Of a stretch of DNA of 64,000 bases, positions 22,071 through 34,339 are shown in pieces; the stretch's first letter is position 1; each line of letters begins with the position of its first letter. The DNA lies in NCBI GenBank assembly GCA_013433145.1, contig CM024188.1, positions 2,790,001-2,854,000 on the forward strand. Reading direction: 5' to 3'. The translations under genes were made by a program, and so were the position numbers. The DNA comes from Ascaris suum. Taxonomy: Eukaryota; Nematoda; Chromadorea; Rhabditida; Ascarididae. The notes under the pieces were generated by a model that saw nothing but the letters and a program-made list of their open reading frames with translations, was not told where the DNA came from and did no database searches.

Positions 22071-22313
22071 TTATAGGCTAACGCTCAGGTTCCCTGGTAA
22101 CAAAGCGGGTGAATGAAGTTGTGGTGGGACTTTTGTAGCATTAACCAAGGCTGCGATAAGACTTCTTCCACGGAAATAACGCGTGCCCATAGTAAAAAAA
22201 AAAAAAAAAAAACTTGTGAAGAATGGGCCAGACGGGCCAACAATACCAAAACGCCGACCATCGGCAACCGCTTGCGCTCCAGCAAAAACGGTACGAGGGT
22301 GACGACCATTCAC
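22071..22313 (-). CDS. Candidate minus-strand ORF interrupted by poly-T, 80 codons
   Basis: The frame reads NGRHPRTVFAGAQAVADGRR, then a run of Phe from a T19 tract, then MGTRYFRGRSLIAALVNATK and LLPGNLSVSL to the stop. Both halves are GC-richer than the surroundings and coding-like. The homopolymer probably interrupts, or was inserted into, an older coding segment. The start is a GTG, so an ATG-initiated gene is not shown. Family unknown. Confidence 0.28.
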   Translation of the reverse strand: MNGRHPRTVFAGAQAVADGRRFGIVGPSGPFFTSFFFFFFTMGTRYFRGRSLIAALVNATKVPPQLHSPALLPGNLSVSL

Positions 22314-22825
22314 CCTTATAACTCTCTGATCGTCAAAATATGATACCGCAATCCGTTTTGCTTTAAAAGTTTGTTTTTACCGAAGCCAATATGAACGGTC
22401 TAAGAAATTCGACGCCTCGAAAAATTCTACTCGGCCCCAGAAATTCGACTTTCTCGCTAAAAATTTTATTTGCGCTTTAAACGGTTCGATTTTTCTTCTA
22501 CGCCAACCATAAACGGTCCAAAAAGTAAAATTTTCTCGCCAAAATCTCCTTACCTATACAAAAAGTTGATTCGCTGGTTTCCTTAGCCGGTTAAACCAAA
22601 TTTTTACAGAATATTAAAAAATTTTTTAAAGAATAACTTTTCGAAGCACTCGGTTCAATTCATAAAGAAGTCACATATGACTCACATCCAAGCAAGATAC
22701 GAACCACTCACAAATTTCTCGACAAAATGCAACGGATCCTACAATGCACAAACGTTGGTGTATAGGCATCCTGCATTGTGCTTCTTAAAGCTTCATGCCA
22801 TATTGCTAAGTACATCATCTATAGG

Positions 22826-23011
22826 TCACCAATGACAGGATCGTCTATCCCAGGTCTCCTTATGCAACTTTCCGGTCGCCTTACGATCATCTTTGGCCCT
22901 ATCCACCAACTGCCAATTCAAAACTACTCCCTTTGTCAGCCTTCTTTTTGAATTTGCCAGTCCCCCGTCGAGTACCTTAAACGTCAGATGCGACCATCGT
23001 TCAGTAAGCAT
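22826..23011 (-). CDS. Candidate minus-strand ORF, 61 residues
   Basis: An ATG-initiated frame with strong coding pattern, very basic: MLTERWSHLTFKVLDGGLAN, then KGVVLNWQLVDRAKDDRKAT, ending WDRRSCHW. Trp/Arg/Lys-rich sequence of this kind is common in transposon remnants. It may belong with the frame at 23299-23595 on the same strand. Family unknown. Confidence 0.3.
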   Translation of the reverse strand: MLTERWSHLTFKVLDGGLANSKRRLTKGVVLNWQLVDRAKDDRKATGKLHKETWDRRSCHW

Positions 23012-23298
23012 TGCCCCCTACAAGTGGACAGCAACAGCGAGAATGCAAGTACATGTACGCATTATAACGTCAAACCATTTCTTCATTTTAATCACATCAT
23101 TTATCTTTACTAGCAGTTGTGAGTAGTTTTACACGTTTCACTGACACATAACAAGCTTTGAACGATATAACGAAAACGACAAATAGAAGAGGAACAACTC
23201 AAGAGCCATTTCTTCATCAACGAATAATCCCCTCAATTCAATATGACTGGTCGCAAACCCATTGTATAGTGTTTAAAGCTTCCTTCATAACTGATACC

Positions 23299-23595
23299 TC
23301 ACTCCACAATGCCATCATTAAGTATCCTCCAAGTGGGGTAGATGAACTTCAATAACGAACAGCCCCAGGCCATCCATTTTAGTTGCCCATGTCCAAGACC
23401 ACCGGACAATTGGTGCATGAGCCGAAAAGTCACATGCACGAAAGAAGCTTTAGTCGTTTCAAAGTGTGTTACATTAATCCTACTCGGAGCCACCTCAAAA
23501 CAATCACCCGTTTTTTTTTCTTCCTTTGACTTCCGATACAACATTTCACAGAGCATTTCAGCTAATATTTGCTCCAGGATTCCCTCAGCGAACAT
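23299..23595 (-). CDS. Candidate minus-strand ORF, 98 residues
   Basis: ATG-initiated directly after an in-frame TAA, 98 codons, marked G bias in first codon positions. The N-terminus is acidic and helical (EGILEQILAEMLCEMLYRKS). A Gly/Trp-rich middle follows (SGGLGHGQLKWMAWG). No splice site is needed for this reading. It could be an intact small gene or a piece of a mobile element together with 22826-23011. Family unknown. Confidence 0.35.
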   Translation of the reverse strand: MFAEGILEQILAEMLCEMLYRKSKEEKKTGDCFEVAPSRINVTHFETTKASFVHVTFRLMHQLSGGLGHGQLKWMAWGCSLLKFIYPTWRILNDGIVE

Positions 23596-23599
23596 TTAA

Positions 23600-26450
23600 C
23601 AAAGCGTCAGGCTGTTGGATTAGTTTCCTGAAATTTACATCTATCAAAACAACGCTGTTTATATGCTTTCTTTAGGCAATGCGGGGTTAAATCAGTGAAA
23701 CGATGTAGTTCTCTTAATAAAGTAGTGTTCTGAGTGAGCATTGCCTTGCTATTGCTATTGTGCATCAATTAACGGACCAGGAATACGTATATGGTATATG
23801 CCAAGAAGGTACAAAGATACAACTCAATGGTAAAAATCTGCATCTATATTCAAGAGAAACGATCGCTAATAGCATGGAAATATGCAGATAGAACACAACG
23901 ATCCTGAAAACTTCTAATGGTTCTTTCTTCTAAGTGAACCTCCTGTATCCTCATTCCTCCCTTCCGCCACAATTACCTTCCTCTGAATCTCATCATCAGT
24001 TGCAATTGCAAAATAGCGATAAACATCTACCGCCACGTGATTTACTTTGGACTTGGAGCTTGGCAAATCTATTGTTCTTATCTAATGAAAGTAGAATTTC
24101 CGGTGATATTTTATTTGCTGAAGCGTTCTAGTTATTGATAAACAACACTAGTTTTTGAAATACTTCATGCCAGCAAGTATCGCGTTTATCTACATCTAAT
24201 TTCATCTCTATGTATATCGTTCAAAAGAATCTTCATGTTATTTCTATATTTACACTCCTTCCTTGCTATTAAATTATTTTCATAATACACGCAAAAACAG
24301 ATAAGCTTAAATACACATAGCTAGAAGAATTTAATAAACCAGTGCTCAAATGAGAATAATAAAAACTAGAAACAATCACTATGCATGGAAATGATAAGTG
24401 CAGAGAGAGAATAAGAGCACTGCTAATTTCAAGCGAAATTATCTTCTAAAATGAAGCAAACGATAATTAAGAGAGACGATAAAGTGAGGTAATATATGGC
24501 ATCTTAATAATGGATAAGTCAGCAAAATAATATGCACTTTTATATTTCACTAAGCGAAAAACATTTCTCATATAAACGTAGATAAATCTCTCATACACGT
24601 TTCGGCTAAAAAAAAAAAAAAAAAAAATTAATCCACGAGATTTGTAATAATCGACCAAATCGAATGGGTAAAAGATACCCGAAAGTATCGTTTACCCAAA
24701 GTATGAATGATAAAATCATTCGTAGAGAAGAAATAAACCGTAAATATAAAAAGCTATTAAGATCGACATTTACGATGGAGGATATGCAATTGTATAAACA
24801 ATTAATGACATTCACTCTGAGAAGCGCTTAAAAGTGAATAATTAAGTGATGAAATTAAGAAACCAATAGAAATGTAAAGATCTTTAATTTAAATACTATA
24901 ATCGATGAAATAAAAAACGATCGCTGCATAAACGCTGAGATTATCACTGAACGTAAAATCGAAAATTTGAGAATAAAACAAATCGAATAGTATAAATTTA
25001 TTTCTATTTTCGATTAGAGTAATGAAATTAGACGGTGCGAAAATTTGTTCCACAATTCTACCTATACGAGCATTGCGTTTTCCTCTCCTTTAAGGGATCA
25101 AGTTCACATCGAGCGAAATAGACTACATAACAATTGTTTAAGACGAGCAGCACCAATACATAGGTGATTAACGACGAGAAATAATTTAAACAAATTCTGG
25201 CATATTATTAAAAAAAAAAAAAAGCTGAACAATCGTGCAATTGTTCCTCTCAATCGTTGATTTTTGGGTAAGCGAAATAATAAACTTTCGCTTCACTTAG
25301 AATCTATTGTTTATAGAGTGGAATTACCCTTACTGAAAATTATCCTTCTATACCCAAATCCCATTGATTCGTATTCAACGTATGGTACTCCTATTCTTTG
25401 AGATCCACCGAGCTATTTCATAGAAAGCAATGCATGAACAGTACGGAGATCTACAACATTCGTTGGATTTCAAAAGGTGACGAAAATCCCACTAATGTTT
25501 CGAAGCTACAAGAAGGAAGCCGAACAAATTTGCAATCAGTTCATTCGTTCGCCTCTAGGTGATGCAAATTTCTTTCGATTCAATAGGTGAGGCTCTGTTA
25601 CTTAAATAGTTAGAGTAAGCAAATTGTGCGAAAATGAAACCCTAGGGAAGATCTGATCAATCTGGATATTTTCAAAGCTTTCTTAGACACGGACAATAAA
25701 GGATTGATTAAGTGTGCATAGAAAACGAAAGCCACAATAAACTGGGAAGTATAACGATGTATTCTAGTCGATTCTAAAGCGAAGACCTCTTCGTATGTAC
25801 AGGTATTTGCCCTGAGTAATAACATATGAACGAATTTCTCGTTTATCGATTCACGTCGTCGACCACCTCTGAAAATTTTTCCACTTCATTCAACGCGTTG
25901 TCACTTTCTTTCGAGCAACCAACCCATAACGGATGGCCGAAACCGTTGAAAAATTACGTTTTATAATCAACGAAAAATCAATAACGACGATTCTAAAAGT
26001 TACGAATGGTTCTTGGCTAAAAATGTAGCCATTTACATCTAGTACTTGGTGTTGATTCGTTTCGCTTAACTATAATTTCCTTATATCTATCTCTTTTCTA
26101 TTCGAATCACTTTCGGCAAAACGAAAAATTCATCGAAAGAAATGCAAAATAAGACAATAATATTCCCCTCCTCCCTTTTTTTTAAAAATTAAATCATAGT
26201 GTTTTTATTTATTTCCTTATAATTGCAACTTCTTGTTATGGCATATAACTTGTGGTATTCTTCTATGCATAATTCATATATAGAGATCTTCACTTAACGT
26301 TCACTTTTGCTAAGACTCGTATAAAACCATAACATATGAATCAGATGATAAATAATGCCCTTATCGCCAATATATTTCAATAATAGAGAATTGCATATTT
26401 CTTTCAAACGAATACATCTAAACACTCATCCCTCATCACTGCCACCTAGT
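23600..26450. other. AT-rich, no supported gene
   Basis: An A18 run at 24608-24627 and many short A/T tracts. The frame at 25610-25825 (-) has some coding look (NTCTYEEVFALESTRIHRY) but no start or splice site. Confidence 0.55.
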
Positions 26451-26452
26451 GC

Positions 26453-26680
26453 TTAAATATATTCTAAAATGAGCAACTTATCGTATCGTATTGTGCTAAT
26501 GATAAACTCTTCAGGCATATACAAACCCTGGCTTGAGGCTATTGTTGTTGTGTGTAGAACGCTTTGCTCAACGGAACAACGCCGATCCGTATGGTCACCT
26601 GATGATTCAAGAAATATTTTCACTTGTTCTTGGCCATCTTCTTGTGACAACTCATCGTTTGTTTCATCGATAAACCTTTA
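26453..26680 (-). CDS. Candidate terminal exon, acidic protein of unknown family
   Basis: The minus-strand frame opens after TAA at about 26680 and runs about 75 codons to TAA. It reads FIDETNDELSQEDGQEQVKI, then HTDRRCSVEQSVL and YMPEEFIISTIRYDKLLIL. Acidic and Gln-rich with consistent coding pattern. The nearest AG (GATTAAAG) is a poor acceptor and there is no ATG at the 5' edge. The minus-strand AATAAA nearest downstream lies at about 26200. Confidence 0.35.
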
Positions 26681-27078
26681 ATCATTACTTAATAATATCA
26701 CCTGTTGCCGCTTTTTATGGGATATTTGTAATTGGTGAGATAATTTCGTATTTAAAATACAGTAGTGAAATTTCACAAGAATTTTATCACCTTCAGTTTT
26801 TCCGCTTTACTGCAAAATCATTTGCTCAAAAAAAAAAAATGCAAGAACATAGGTTACCACCAAAATGAGAACCAAAGAAGCAACCAAAAGCTGGATAGAA
26901 ATTTCATGGAGGTAGCCTACAATGTTATAAACAAATCAACATGACATGAGGTATTCAAAATGTTTTGATTACTTCGGCATTCAATATCTACTGCCCAATG
27001 AACTTGGTAATAATATGCAAAGCATTGTTCAACTATCAATAGTTTCCGGCATGTGCCGGATTTTTAGCCACCATGGAA

Positions 27079-27983
27079 TTAAAGACGCAATCTGCAATAT
27101 GATTGAACTAACTGCAATGTTTCATCATTCTGCAACGTATGCGGTAAATGGGCGACGAAGTGACACGAGCTGGCGAGTCCACACGCCTTAAGTGCCCCAA
27201 TAAACGCACTCATGTTGACCACCGTGAAGCCATGCTGCAGAGGATGCGTCTCAACGCAACGCAACACAACATTCCAACACGATGACACATCCGTCTGGCA
27301 ATTTCTGCAGCAAGAACTCTACTTAGAAAAAATAAGCATTGAAACAACACCACCACATTCCGACATATTCAAGCGATGCTGCACGAAATGCAAACCTCGC
27401 CGAAAGCATGCTTCGGCGTTCATCTACCTGATTTCAAAAGGTAAAATACCTCTCCAATTCGAGATAAAACCAAGCTTACCGGATTCTTAAAGCCATCCAT
27501 ACACTTGTTGGATCAATATTTGCACCTATTGAGCATACGACAGTTCCAACTTGTTAAGACAACAAAATATTGTTCTTTTGATAGGGAAAATCAGTGACTT
27601 CAAATCAATGAAAACTATGCAATTTATCAGATTTTCACACTGGTAGAAAACATCAAATGATACCTTGATATTCATAACAGCAACAAAATTAAACACAATA
27701 ACCACTACGTGGAAAGCCACACCTTTCACTAAACAAGAAAGAATCGTGCACCAAAGTAAAACCTTGTAAAATCAGCAGCCCACCAAACGGAATTTCTCGT
27801 CAATCCAAACGTTCGGCAAAGATTCGTTTCTATGTTAGCGGAGGCGTTGGCATAGAAAACTACCGCAATGTCGCATATTCGGATCGACTTCGAGCTTCGC
27901 TTCTGGAATGAGTTTTACCTGTGAGAGAGAAGATCGGCAGCAGAATCTGCGCACAGCACAACGCACCACTTCACCACCGACAT
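27079..27983 (-). CDS. Candidate two-exon secreted cysteine-rich protein, 96 residues
   Basis: Exon 1 (27983-27919) starts MSVVKWCVVLCADSAADLLS, a plausible signal peptide, and ends CACAG|GTAAAA. Exon 2 (27304-27079) follows TTCTTGCTGCAG and runs to TAA. Phases match (2+1) and the intron is 614 nt. The mature part has Cys at residues 24, 31, 38, 63, 69 and 92, six in all, an even number that suits disulphide pairing. It contains NVVLRCVETHPLQHGF and NMSAFIGALKACGLASSCHF. Nematodes secrete many such proteins, including DUF19/T20D4.11-like ones, but I cannot assign this to a family. Weak points are a short exon 1, a 3' splice site directly before the ATG as the only 5' signal, and no poly(A) signal seen. 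Confidence 0.4.
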
Positions 27984-28042
27984 CTGCGCCTTGCGACAAA
28001 GACAAAATCATAGCTGTGACTATCTGATGTGAAAGCGTGAAA

Positions 28043-28225
28043 ATGTCGCATCAAAGTGGCGAATACCGCTTAGCCCCTCATAAATTTATCGTCGCCTACG
28101 CCTATGCTCAAAACTTTGGTTGCAACCTTAAGCCGCTCACTGCACAACAAAATTTGGCAACCAAAATTCACATTTTCTTACAGATCGATGAGAAGCTAAG
28201 CGACAAATTTCATAGACTTTATTAG
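28043..28225 (+). CDS. Candidate small ORF, 60 residues
   Basis: The ATG sits in a good nematode context (gaaaATGtc) after an in-frame TGA. The frame reads MSHQSGEYRLAPHKFIVAYA, then NLKPLTAQQNLATKIHIF and ends DEKLSDKFHRLY. A strong acceptor-like TTTTCTTACAG lies inside the frame at about 28170-28180, so part of it may be intron. Family unknown. Confidence 0.25.
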   Translation: MSHQSGEYRLAPHKFIVAYAYAQNFGCNLKPLTAQQNLATKIHIFLQIDEKLSDKFHRLY

Positions 28226-29057
28226 TCAGCTATGAAATTCCAATTTAGCGATACGAGGGAAACTTACTCTCCAATTAGCAAAAGCTTTTTTTGTTATCAA
28301 AAAAAAAGTTTTTCAGTATCAATTATATTTTTGAGCTGCAAGTAGGCAAGAATTTTGAACAGTAAGCATAACAAACGAAGATCACAATTCTGAACAAACT
28401 TCCAAACTCTTAAAATGAGCTCAAAGAATTGTGTCTAATATAACAAGCTCAATTTGGTTTATTTAAGCGAATACAACTTATATGAGCATAATGAAGACGC
28501 AAGACGAAATAATGAAATGAAACAAAACTATCAGCCACATAAGTGGCACGCTTTTTAGCTGCTATTAAACATCACACACTTTGTGAATTCAACCAGGAAA
28601 AAAAGTGATGCATTGAGGCATTTCACTGTAAAATAAGTGAGAAATTCCGACCCAAAAATTCGACTCACATTTGTGATCTAGGTGGATGTATCATCACCTA
28701 TATTTCCACAAAAGTTTACTTTAATCCGTGTCAAAATATACTTCCACCAACTATACTTCCCCACCATAAAAGTAATGCACCTTAGTAAATCGATGCCAAA
28801 ATGCTTACTATCATCGAAAGGTTGTGCATTTCCAGTCAGTGTAGAACAGGTTGCTTGATCTCTCCACCCCTCACCGCCCTTCCTCGTTCTTACTTCCTTC
28901 TACCTTCAACCTACTCAACTTATTCACTTTGCCGTAAAGAACGATCCATGCTGGTTTAAAATACTATCCTTCTCAGCGGACGCTATTAGTGAAGTCCTAA
29001 AAATTCACGATCGATTAATTAAATGTGAGAGGCAAAAAATAATATAACCGATAAAAT

Positions 29058-29063
29058 TTTATT
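29058..29063 (-). terminator. Poly(A) signal AATAAA of the 230-residue gene
   Basis: TTTATT on the + strand reads AATAAA on the minus strand, 110 nt after the stop codon at 29173. Position and sequence fit a 3' end signal for the two-exon gene. Confidence 0.5.
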
Positions 29064-29172
29064 AAATTTGTGTTATCGTGGAACAATATTCGCTTAATTT
29101 CACCTCAAAAAGATGCACAGTTCTGTGCATTAGAGAGCATTTCGATCATTCATCAAAACAAAATTCATCTCC

Positions 29173-30504
29173 TCACGTTCTATATTTAATCAATCGATTA
29201 CGGGATACTAGAATAAATCTATCAGTAAAATCACATACGTCATGATTACTAAATCGTTGTGCATTAGCGAGAGGATCGCTCACTAAATAGTACTCCGAGA
29301 TGTGAACTGTACCATCAGCGGTCACTGCACAAAATGGATCCTCGTATACCGAAGGTGCTAACTCCAATAATTTAGCAGCTACAGCTTCCGCCGATAAATT
29401 GGAAAATTTTCCTGCATCATCAATAGTTGACCCGTCATCGATTTTCATCTCTTGTATTTCATCACTTATAGTTTCTGAAAAATAAAAGATTTCTGCCTCA
29501 AAAGCGCTGGAAATTTTATTTTCAAGCGAAGAAGTAGCAACGCATAAAAGACTGCACAGCCAGCTGGTACGGATGTGTTTTTTGCAATTTCATTCACCAT
29601 AACAACCAGCTGCATGAGGTGATTAAAAAAAAACACAACAGATAACGTAGGTGCATCTTTTTTAATATGCATAATGATGCATCCTTCTCATTAATGTGAT
29701 CGCTTTTTCAAGTCGCCCGAAAAAATGCTCGTAGTTCCTGCGATCCGATCAGTGAAAAAGGAAAATCTGATCATCTGCAAAATGCATGCGAATTTTTCAA
29801 AAAAGTTTAAATGACTAAAAGTTCCATCGGAATCAGTGGATTAAACTTGAATACTGATTTAGATATTAGTATGAACATTGTATGTTAGTATTGTAAATTT
29901 CTTCCCTCTATGTCTGATACATACACAAACACATATACATCAAGACATGATGGGACATTTAAAACCGTCTTGTAGAATTCAATTTGCGGATGCGCACAGA
30001 AATCGAGTACAATTTCATTCTCGTTAACGGCAAAGGAAATAAACGTGAAAATGTTTTTTTGTAAGAGCGTTTTGCCTTACGCTACTATAACTATAACTTT
30101 TGAAAGTACTAACCAAGGGCATCCACTGTCTTCGGTTCGGCAGATGTTTGAATACATGAAGGATTCGAATCAAGCGTGCTAGACGTATTCGGCTCGAGCG
30201 TACAAATCTGTTTCATTTCTGTCGCAGATGTGATTAGAGGATTCACACTGTCCGATGCAGTTTGTTCAGGCCTAGCGGCTACAGATGCGTGAAGTTGACG
30301 TGGCGTTGCGGAAGCGAGTTGCTGCCGAATAAGACGTAATATCGAACGATAGGCACGTCGTTTTTTGCCATCCGCCATACATTCGATGGATTCGAAACGA
30401 AACGCTTCAACAGTGTTGTGCACGAATGTAGTTTTCTGGTTGCGCTTCTTAACTCCAGTCTGCTCGCCGCTAAACGCATCAGGTAGTGTTGTGGAGTGGC
30501 TCAT
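29173..30504 (-). CDS. Two-exon gene for a 230-residue protein of unknown family
   Basis: Exon 1 runs 30504-30114 and ends G|GTTAGT. Exon 2 runs 29474-29173 after a TTTTTCAG acceptor. Phases match (1+2) and the 639-nt intron splits a Glu codon. The ATG at 30504 follows an in-frame TGA 6 nt upstream, and a TATTTCAG acceptor at 30580 suggests trans-splicing about 75 nt before it. The protein is hydrophilic. A basic patch (KKRNQK, KKRRAYRSILRLIRQQL, residues 19-61) is followed by a Ser/Thr-rich low-complexity stretch and an acidic segment. The C-terminal exon is ordered and conserved-looking, with AAKLLELAPSVYEDPF and a hydrophobic FTDRFILVSRNRL near the end. There are no membrane segments or signal peptide. 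The basic/acidic layout suggests a nuclear or cytosolic adaptor, but that is only inference. I do not recognise a family. Confidence 0.75.
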
Positions 30505-30573
30505 TGCTCACGATGAGCACTACACACTCCTTTTGAATGGTTTCGTTGAACTATTCTTCAAAGTTGTCTTTTC

Positions 30574-30587
30574 CGAGCTCTGAAATA
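30574..30587 (-). promoter_or_regulatory. Splice-leader acceptor candidate upstream of the 230-residue gene
   Basis: On the minus strand TTGATATTTCAG ends at 30580, about 75 nt before the ATG at 30504. It matches the nematode acceptor consensus, and no coding exon lies immediately upstream, so trans-splicing is the simplest reading. Confidence 0.45.
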
Positions 30588-30599
30588 TCAACAAAGTTC

Positions 30600-32039
30600 A
30601 ACGTAAAGCAATATTAGCAAATAATACATTCCAGCAGAAAATAAACAAATAAATAAAAAATTTGCATCTCGCAAACAACAACTTTTATTATTTACCATAA
30701 AATATCGAAGGACTATTTCATTCCACTTTAATTATACAAATGAAATATGGAAAAAATCCTGAAACCAGCGTGAATTAAGCTGCACTCTCAAAATGAAACG
30801 TGACGACGACAAACGCGACCAGTAGCAATAGAACATTGCGCAATGAATGAAAGTACAAGAAGTGCAACCATGTCAAACATTGCCCTGAGGTCATAAACAA
30901 CTACAGTATCATGTCTTAACACTAACTATTCACGGCGCTTATTTTGTTGGTTGAGACCTTTAGAACATGAAAGCAAATAATTTTCTATAAAATTACGGTT
31001 GTTGAAATGCGCTCTTGAAAAGCTCCGAATTAAGAAATGCAGAACTTTCCAACATCTTCCATTAAACAATCAATTCGACTCATAAATGCGTCAATGAGGC
31101 CATCTCGTATGACAAAAGAAATTCACGAGCCGTCCATCAATGTGATGTAAGAAACCACAACATAGACAAGTTTTTTTTTTTAAACGAATAAACCACTTTC
31201 AAGGTATCACACTTGTTGTCAGTTGGATGCTTTACGCTTTATTAAACAAAAGCTATCACTAAATCATTGCTTTATTTTTCGTGCCTCATCAGTTATGAAA
31301 TCCTATTTGCGATCAAATCATAAATGACTCTAAATAATCGAAATAAGATAGCTAGACAATTGACGATGATATCTTGGAAGAAATAATACACCAAGTGAAA
31401 AAGAATGAATAGAATAATCGAACAACAAAAATCAGAACATCAAAAAAATTACGTGAAATAATAAAAAGTCATAAGCCGAACTTTGTTTTCGAAAATGGCC
31501 TGCTGAGTGGAGGTTATTAGTTAAAGCGAGAAAATCCTAATTTCAAACAAGTGAAAAGCATCACATCTGCATTCAGCTCCATTAATAAATTGCTGTTCTA
31601 AGCGGAAGAAATCTATGCGATTCTTTCGCAAAGTAAAAAACTGATAGTAAAAGATAAACAATACGAGTAATTTGAAAGGATATAATCAAGGCTTTGACTA
31701 ACAGGTGGGACTGAAAAAAAAAGAATATACTGTTCGGAAGTACCAAGAGTAGGAAATTAATGAAAATGTGGAAGATCGTTCAATCAGAAGAAGAAAACTA
31801 TCAAAAAAGAACCAAGTACCCAAGAAGGCTATATCTGAAAGGTGTGAAATTAAAGGATCACCGGAAGAAATAACAGGAACTACGTTTAAGTTAAAATGAA
31901 TTTGTGGGAAAGCCTTTTTGCGGAACAGGTGTGCGGCTAGTGATGCGAAGAGGTGCTCGGCTGCAAGAGTACTTGCCGGTGATCGTGCAATTTCGCTGCG
32001 CACAACGCAGCATCTGTTGTGCAAACAAACAAACACACA

Positions 32040-32079
<40 letters not shown>

Positions 32080-34339
32080 CGCACACACATGACATATCGT
32101 TGGGCAGGACGTACGATCCGTGCCGACTGTTGTCGCAAAAGCGATTGGACCAGCTGCTTGTTAGCTACTCACCTCTACTCGTTACTCTCGTTGAAGCTAC
32201 TTTTAGTCGGAAAGCAAACAATGATCTTTGCGCATCGCTGAGAGATGGCGCAACTTCCTTTACCAACTAGGCAACACAACGCTATAATCTGACCACTTCA
32301 GCTAAGTTTGTGCACCTTTATCAGCCAATAGCTTATCAAAGCATGCTCGTTTATGATGAGAACAATGCAGGTTGCTATGTTTCATGCGCAAAACTTCCGC
32401 TCAACTACTAATAGTAGCATTTAGTTAGCTTCTATTAAACTTGAATATTAACCTGGATTTTTTGAACAATAAAAACTAAGAAGAAATTGAATAACAATTA
32501 TTTTATGAATGCAATCAACTGGAGATCCGAACAGATGGTATTGACATCGAGTGCACAACACAAAGCATATCGTTCGAACGGCTCACAACAGGTGCTTTTC
32601 CTCAATAACTATCTGCATTCCGTTCGAACGAAAGCGCCATCCTGCCTTCCTCCTTGGATGTTCTAAAGCCATTTGAGATTATCCGACAGTAAAAATGTTT
32701 CCCCTAAAATTGTGAATGACCTCAGGTGAAAGGCCTCTATGAAAGTTTGCTGATAAGTATACTGCCAGATGAAGAAAAGTTAAGGTTACTTTGAATAAAT
32801 CCCTCCTGCAATGCGTCATTCCGAGGACTAGCTATGGACACAATCTCATTAAACTTAACGCCTCATAGTGAAAGACATCAAAGAAATATTAGTTACGTTA
32901 TTAAAACCAGTGGCACATAATATTGAAAACACAGCCCTAGTTTAAGTAATGACCTTAACTGCTTGCCTATTGTGCGAATGGTTTCTCAAAACACTGCGCA
33001 AAAACATGGCAATAATCAAGTTTTGTAGAAATTTACGCGCAATATGAAAACATCTCTAGCTTGCACTTTATTACTTTATTTGACCACAACGTCTTTGGCT
33101 AGATTTGCCATGAAGTCGAATTACTTCGTGGCCTTAACTTTTTCATTGCAGCAGTGACGTTGCTACCTGTGCAAACCTCGCAAAATTGCTTCCCTCAGAT
33201 AAAACATGAGCTCTAAACTAAGGTAAACGTATATGTAAGAAACATGTAAACAAACAATTTTTCAAAAATTATGGTATATGCTATTAATACTATTACGGCC
33301 GATAATATCTCTACTACTAATACAGTTATAATAATGCCAAAATTATGAGAAACATAGAGAAAATATAGGGACGTATGCTTCTAATATTGCAAAAATGGAC
33401 TTAAGGCCTAGCACACGTAAACACTTAAATTCTCATAAATTGCCCATCGCAGTATTTCTTTTCGCATAGAAAAAAAAAGCATCACTCGTCAAATTGTTGA
33501 TATGCTTCGACATTAATCTGTACCATGCAATGATGAAACAAGCAATCATATGAGGTATGGTTGTTAAATGCTTCTTATAACGTTTCAAATGCGTTTCTAT
33601 TTCTTATGGGATGCAAATATGAAAATATAAAATTACATCGTGATTTAATTCAACTAATCTCGTCAACATTTTAAGTTAATTATAAGCAAAATAAAATTAG
33701 CTGTTTAAAGAGAAAAAACAAGATTGGATTTGGAAGAATGTTCGCATTTATCGAAACAAGTATCGAAAATTTTCGAATTTAAAAGAAAAAAAAATTCCTA
33801 CTGAAAAACACAAGAAAGAAAAGCTCAATTGCGATAAAAAACGTCCAGTACTTGTGCATACTCAAGAGCAGCATCCTCCTTCCCTCTCCCCCCAAATCTC
33901 CCCGTACCTACTTTCCAATACCCTGTGAGCAATAAAAATCACCGAAGGTGATGTAAACGAGACGGGGTTTATTAGAATAGAGTTTACTCTAGGAAAGTAT
34001 CTCAACTTAATGATGTGACTCCAAAGGCAAACGAAAAGATCCTCTGGGTGCACAGAAATGAAATTTTACTCGATTTCCATAAAGCAAATGAGAGTATTTC
34101 CATGAAGCATGACTGAACGATACTGCTAAATAGATTCTATATTCAAAGACTGCTTAGGGTTTTATTTGTTTCTCAATATGGGACTGAAACCCGACAAATA
34201 CCACAAAATAAAGAACTGATGGAATTCGGTAAAAATCACTGCTATAATTCAATTATTTGCTTCAAAATTAATGCATATTATGATGAAATAAATATAATCA
34301 AAAAACTATAAGTTTGCAAGGTTGGAGAATAAGAATTTA
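30600..34339. other. AT-rich, no supported gene; contains (CA)n
   Basis: A GC-richer stretch surrounds the CA repeat (31900-32260) and is open on the + strand, but no splice-consistent model was found. Confidence 0.55.
32033..32089. repeat. (CA)n microsatellite with flanking degenerate units
   Basis: Perfect (AC)16 at 32041-32072, with degenerate CA-rich ends. The frames around it (His-Thr or Cys-Val repeats) are not supported as genes. Confidence 0.97.

Noticed and set aside
31698..32270. ORFs through the CA repeat (146 and 107 codons)
   Set aside because: Their length comes mostly from the repeat (Cys-Val or His-Thr) and no splice or start evidence supports them.
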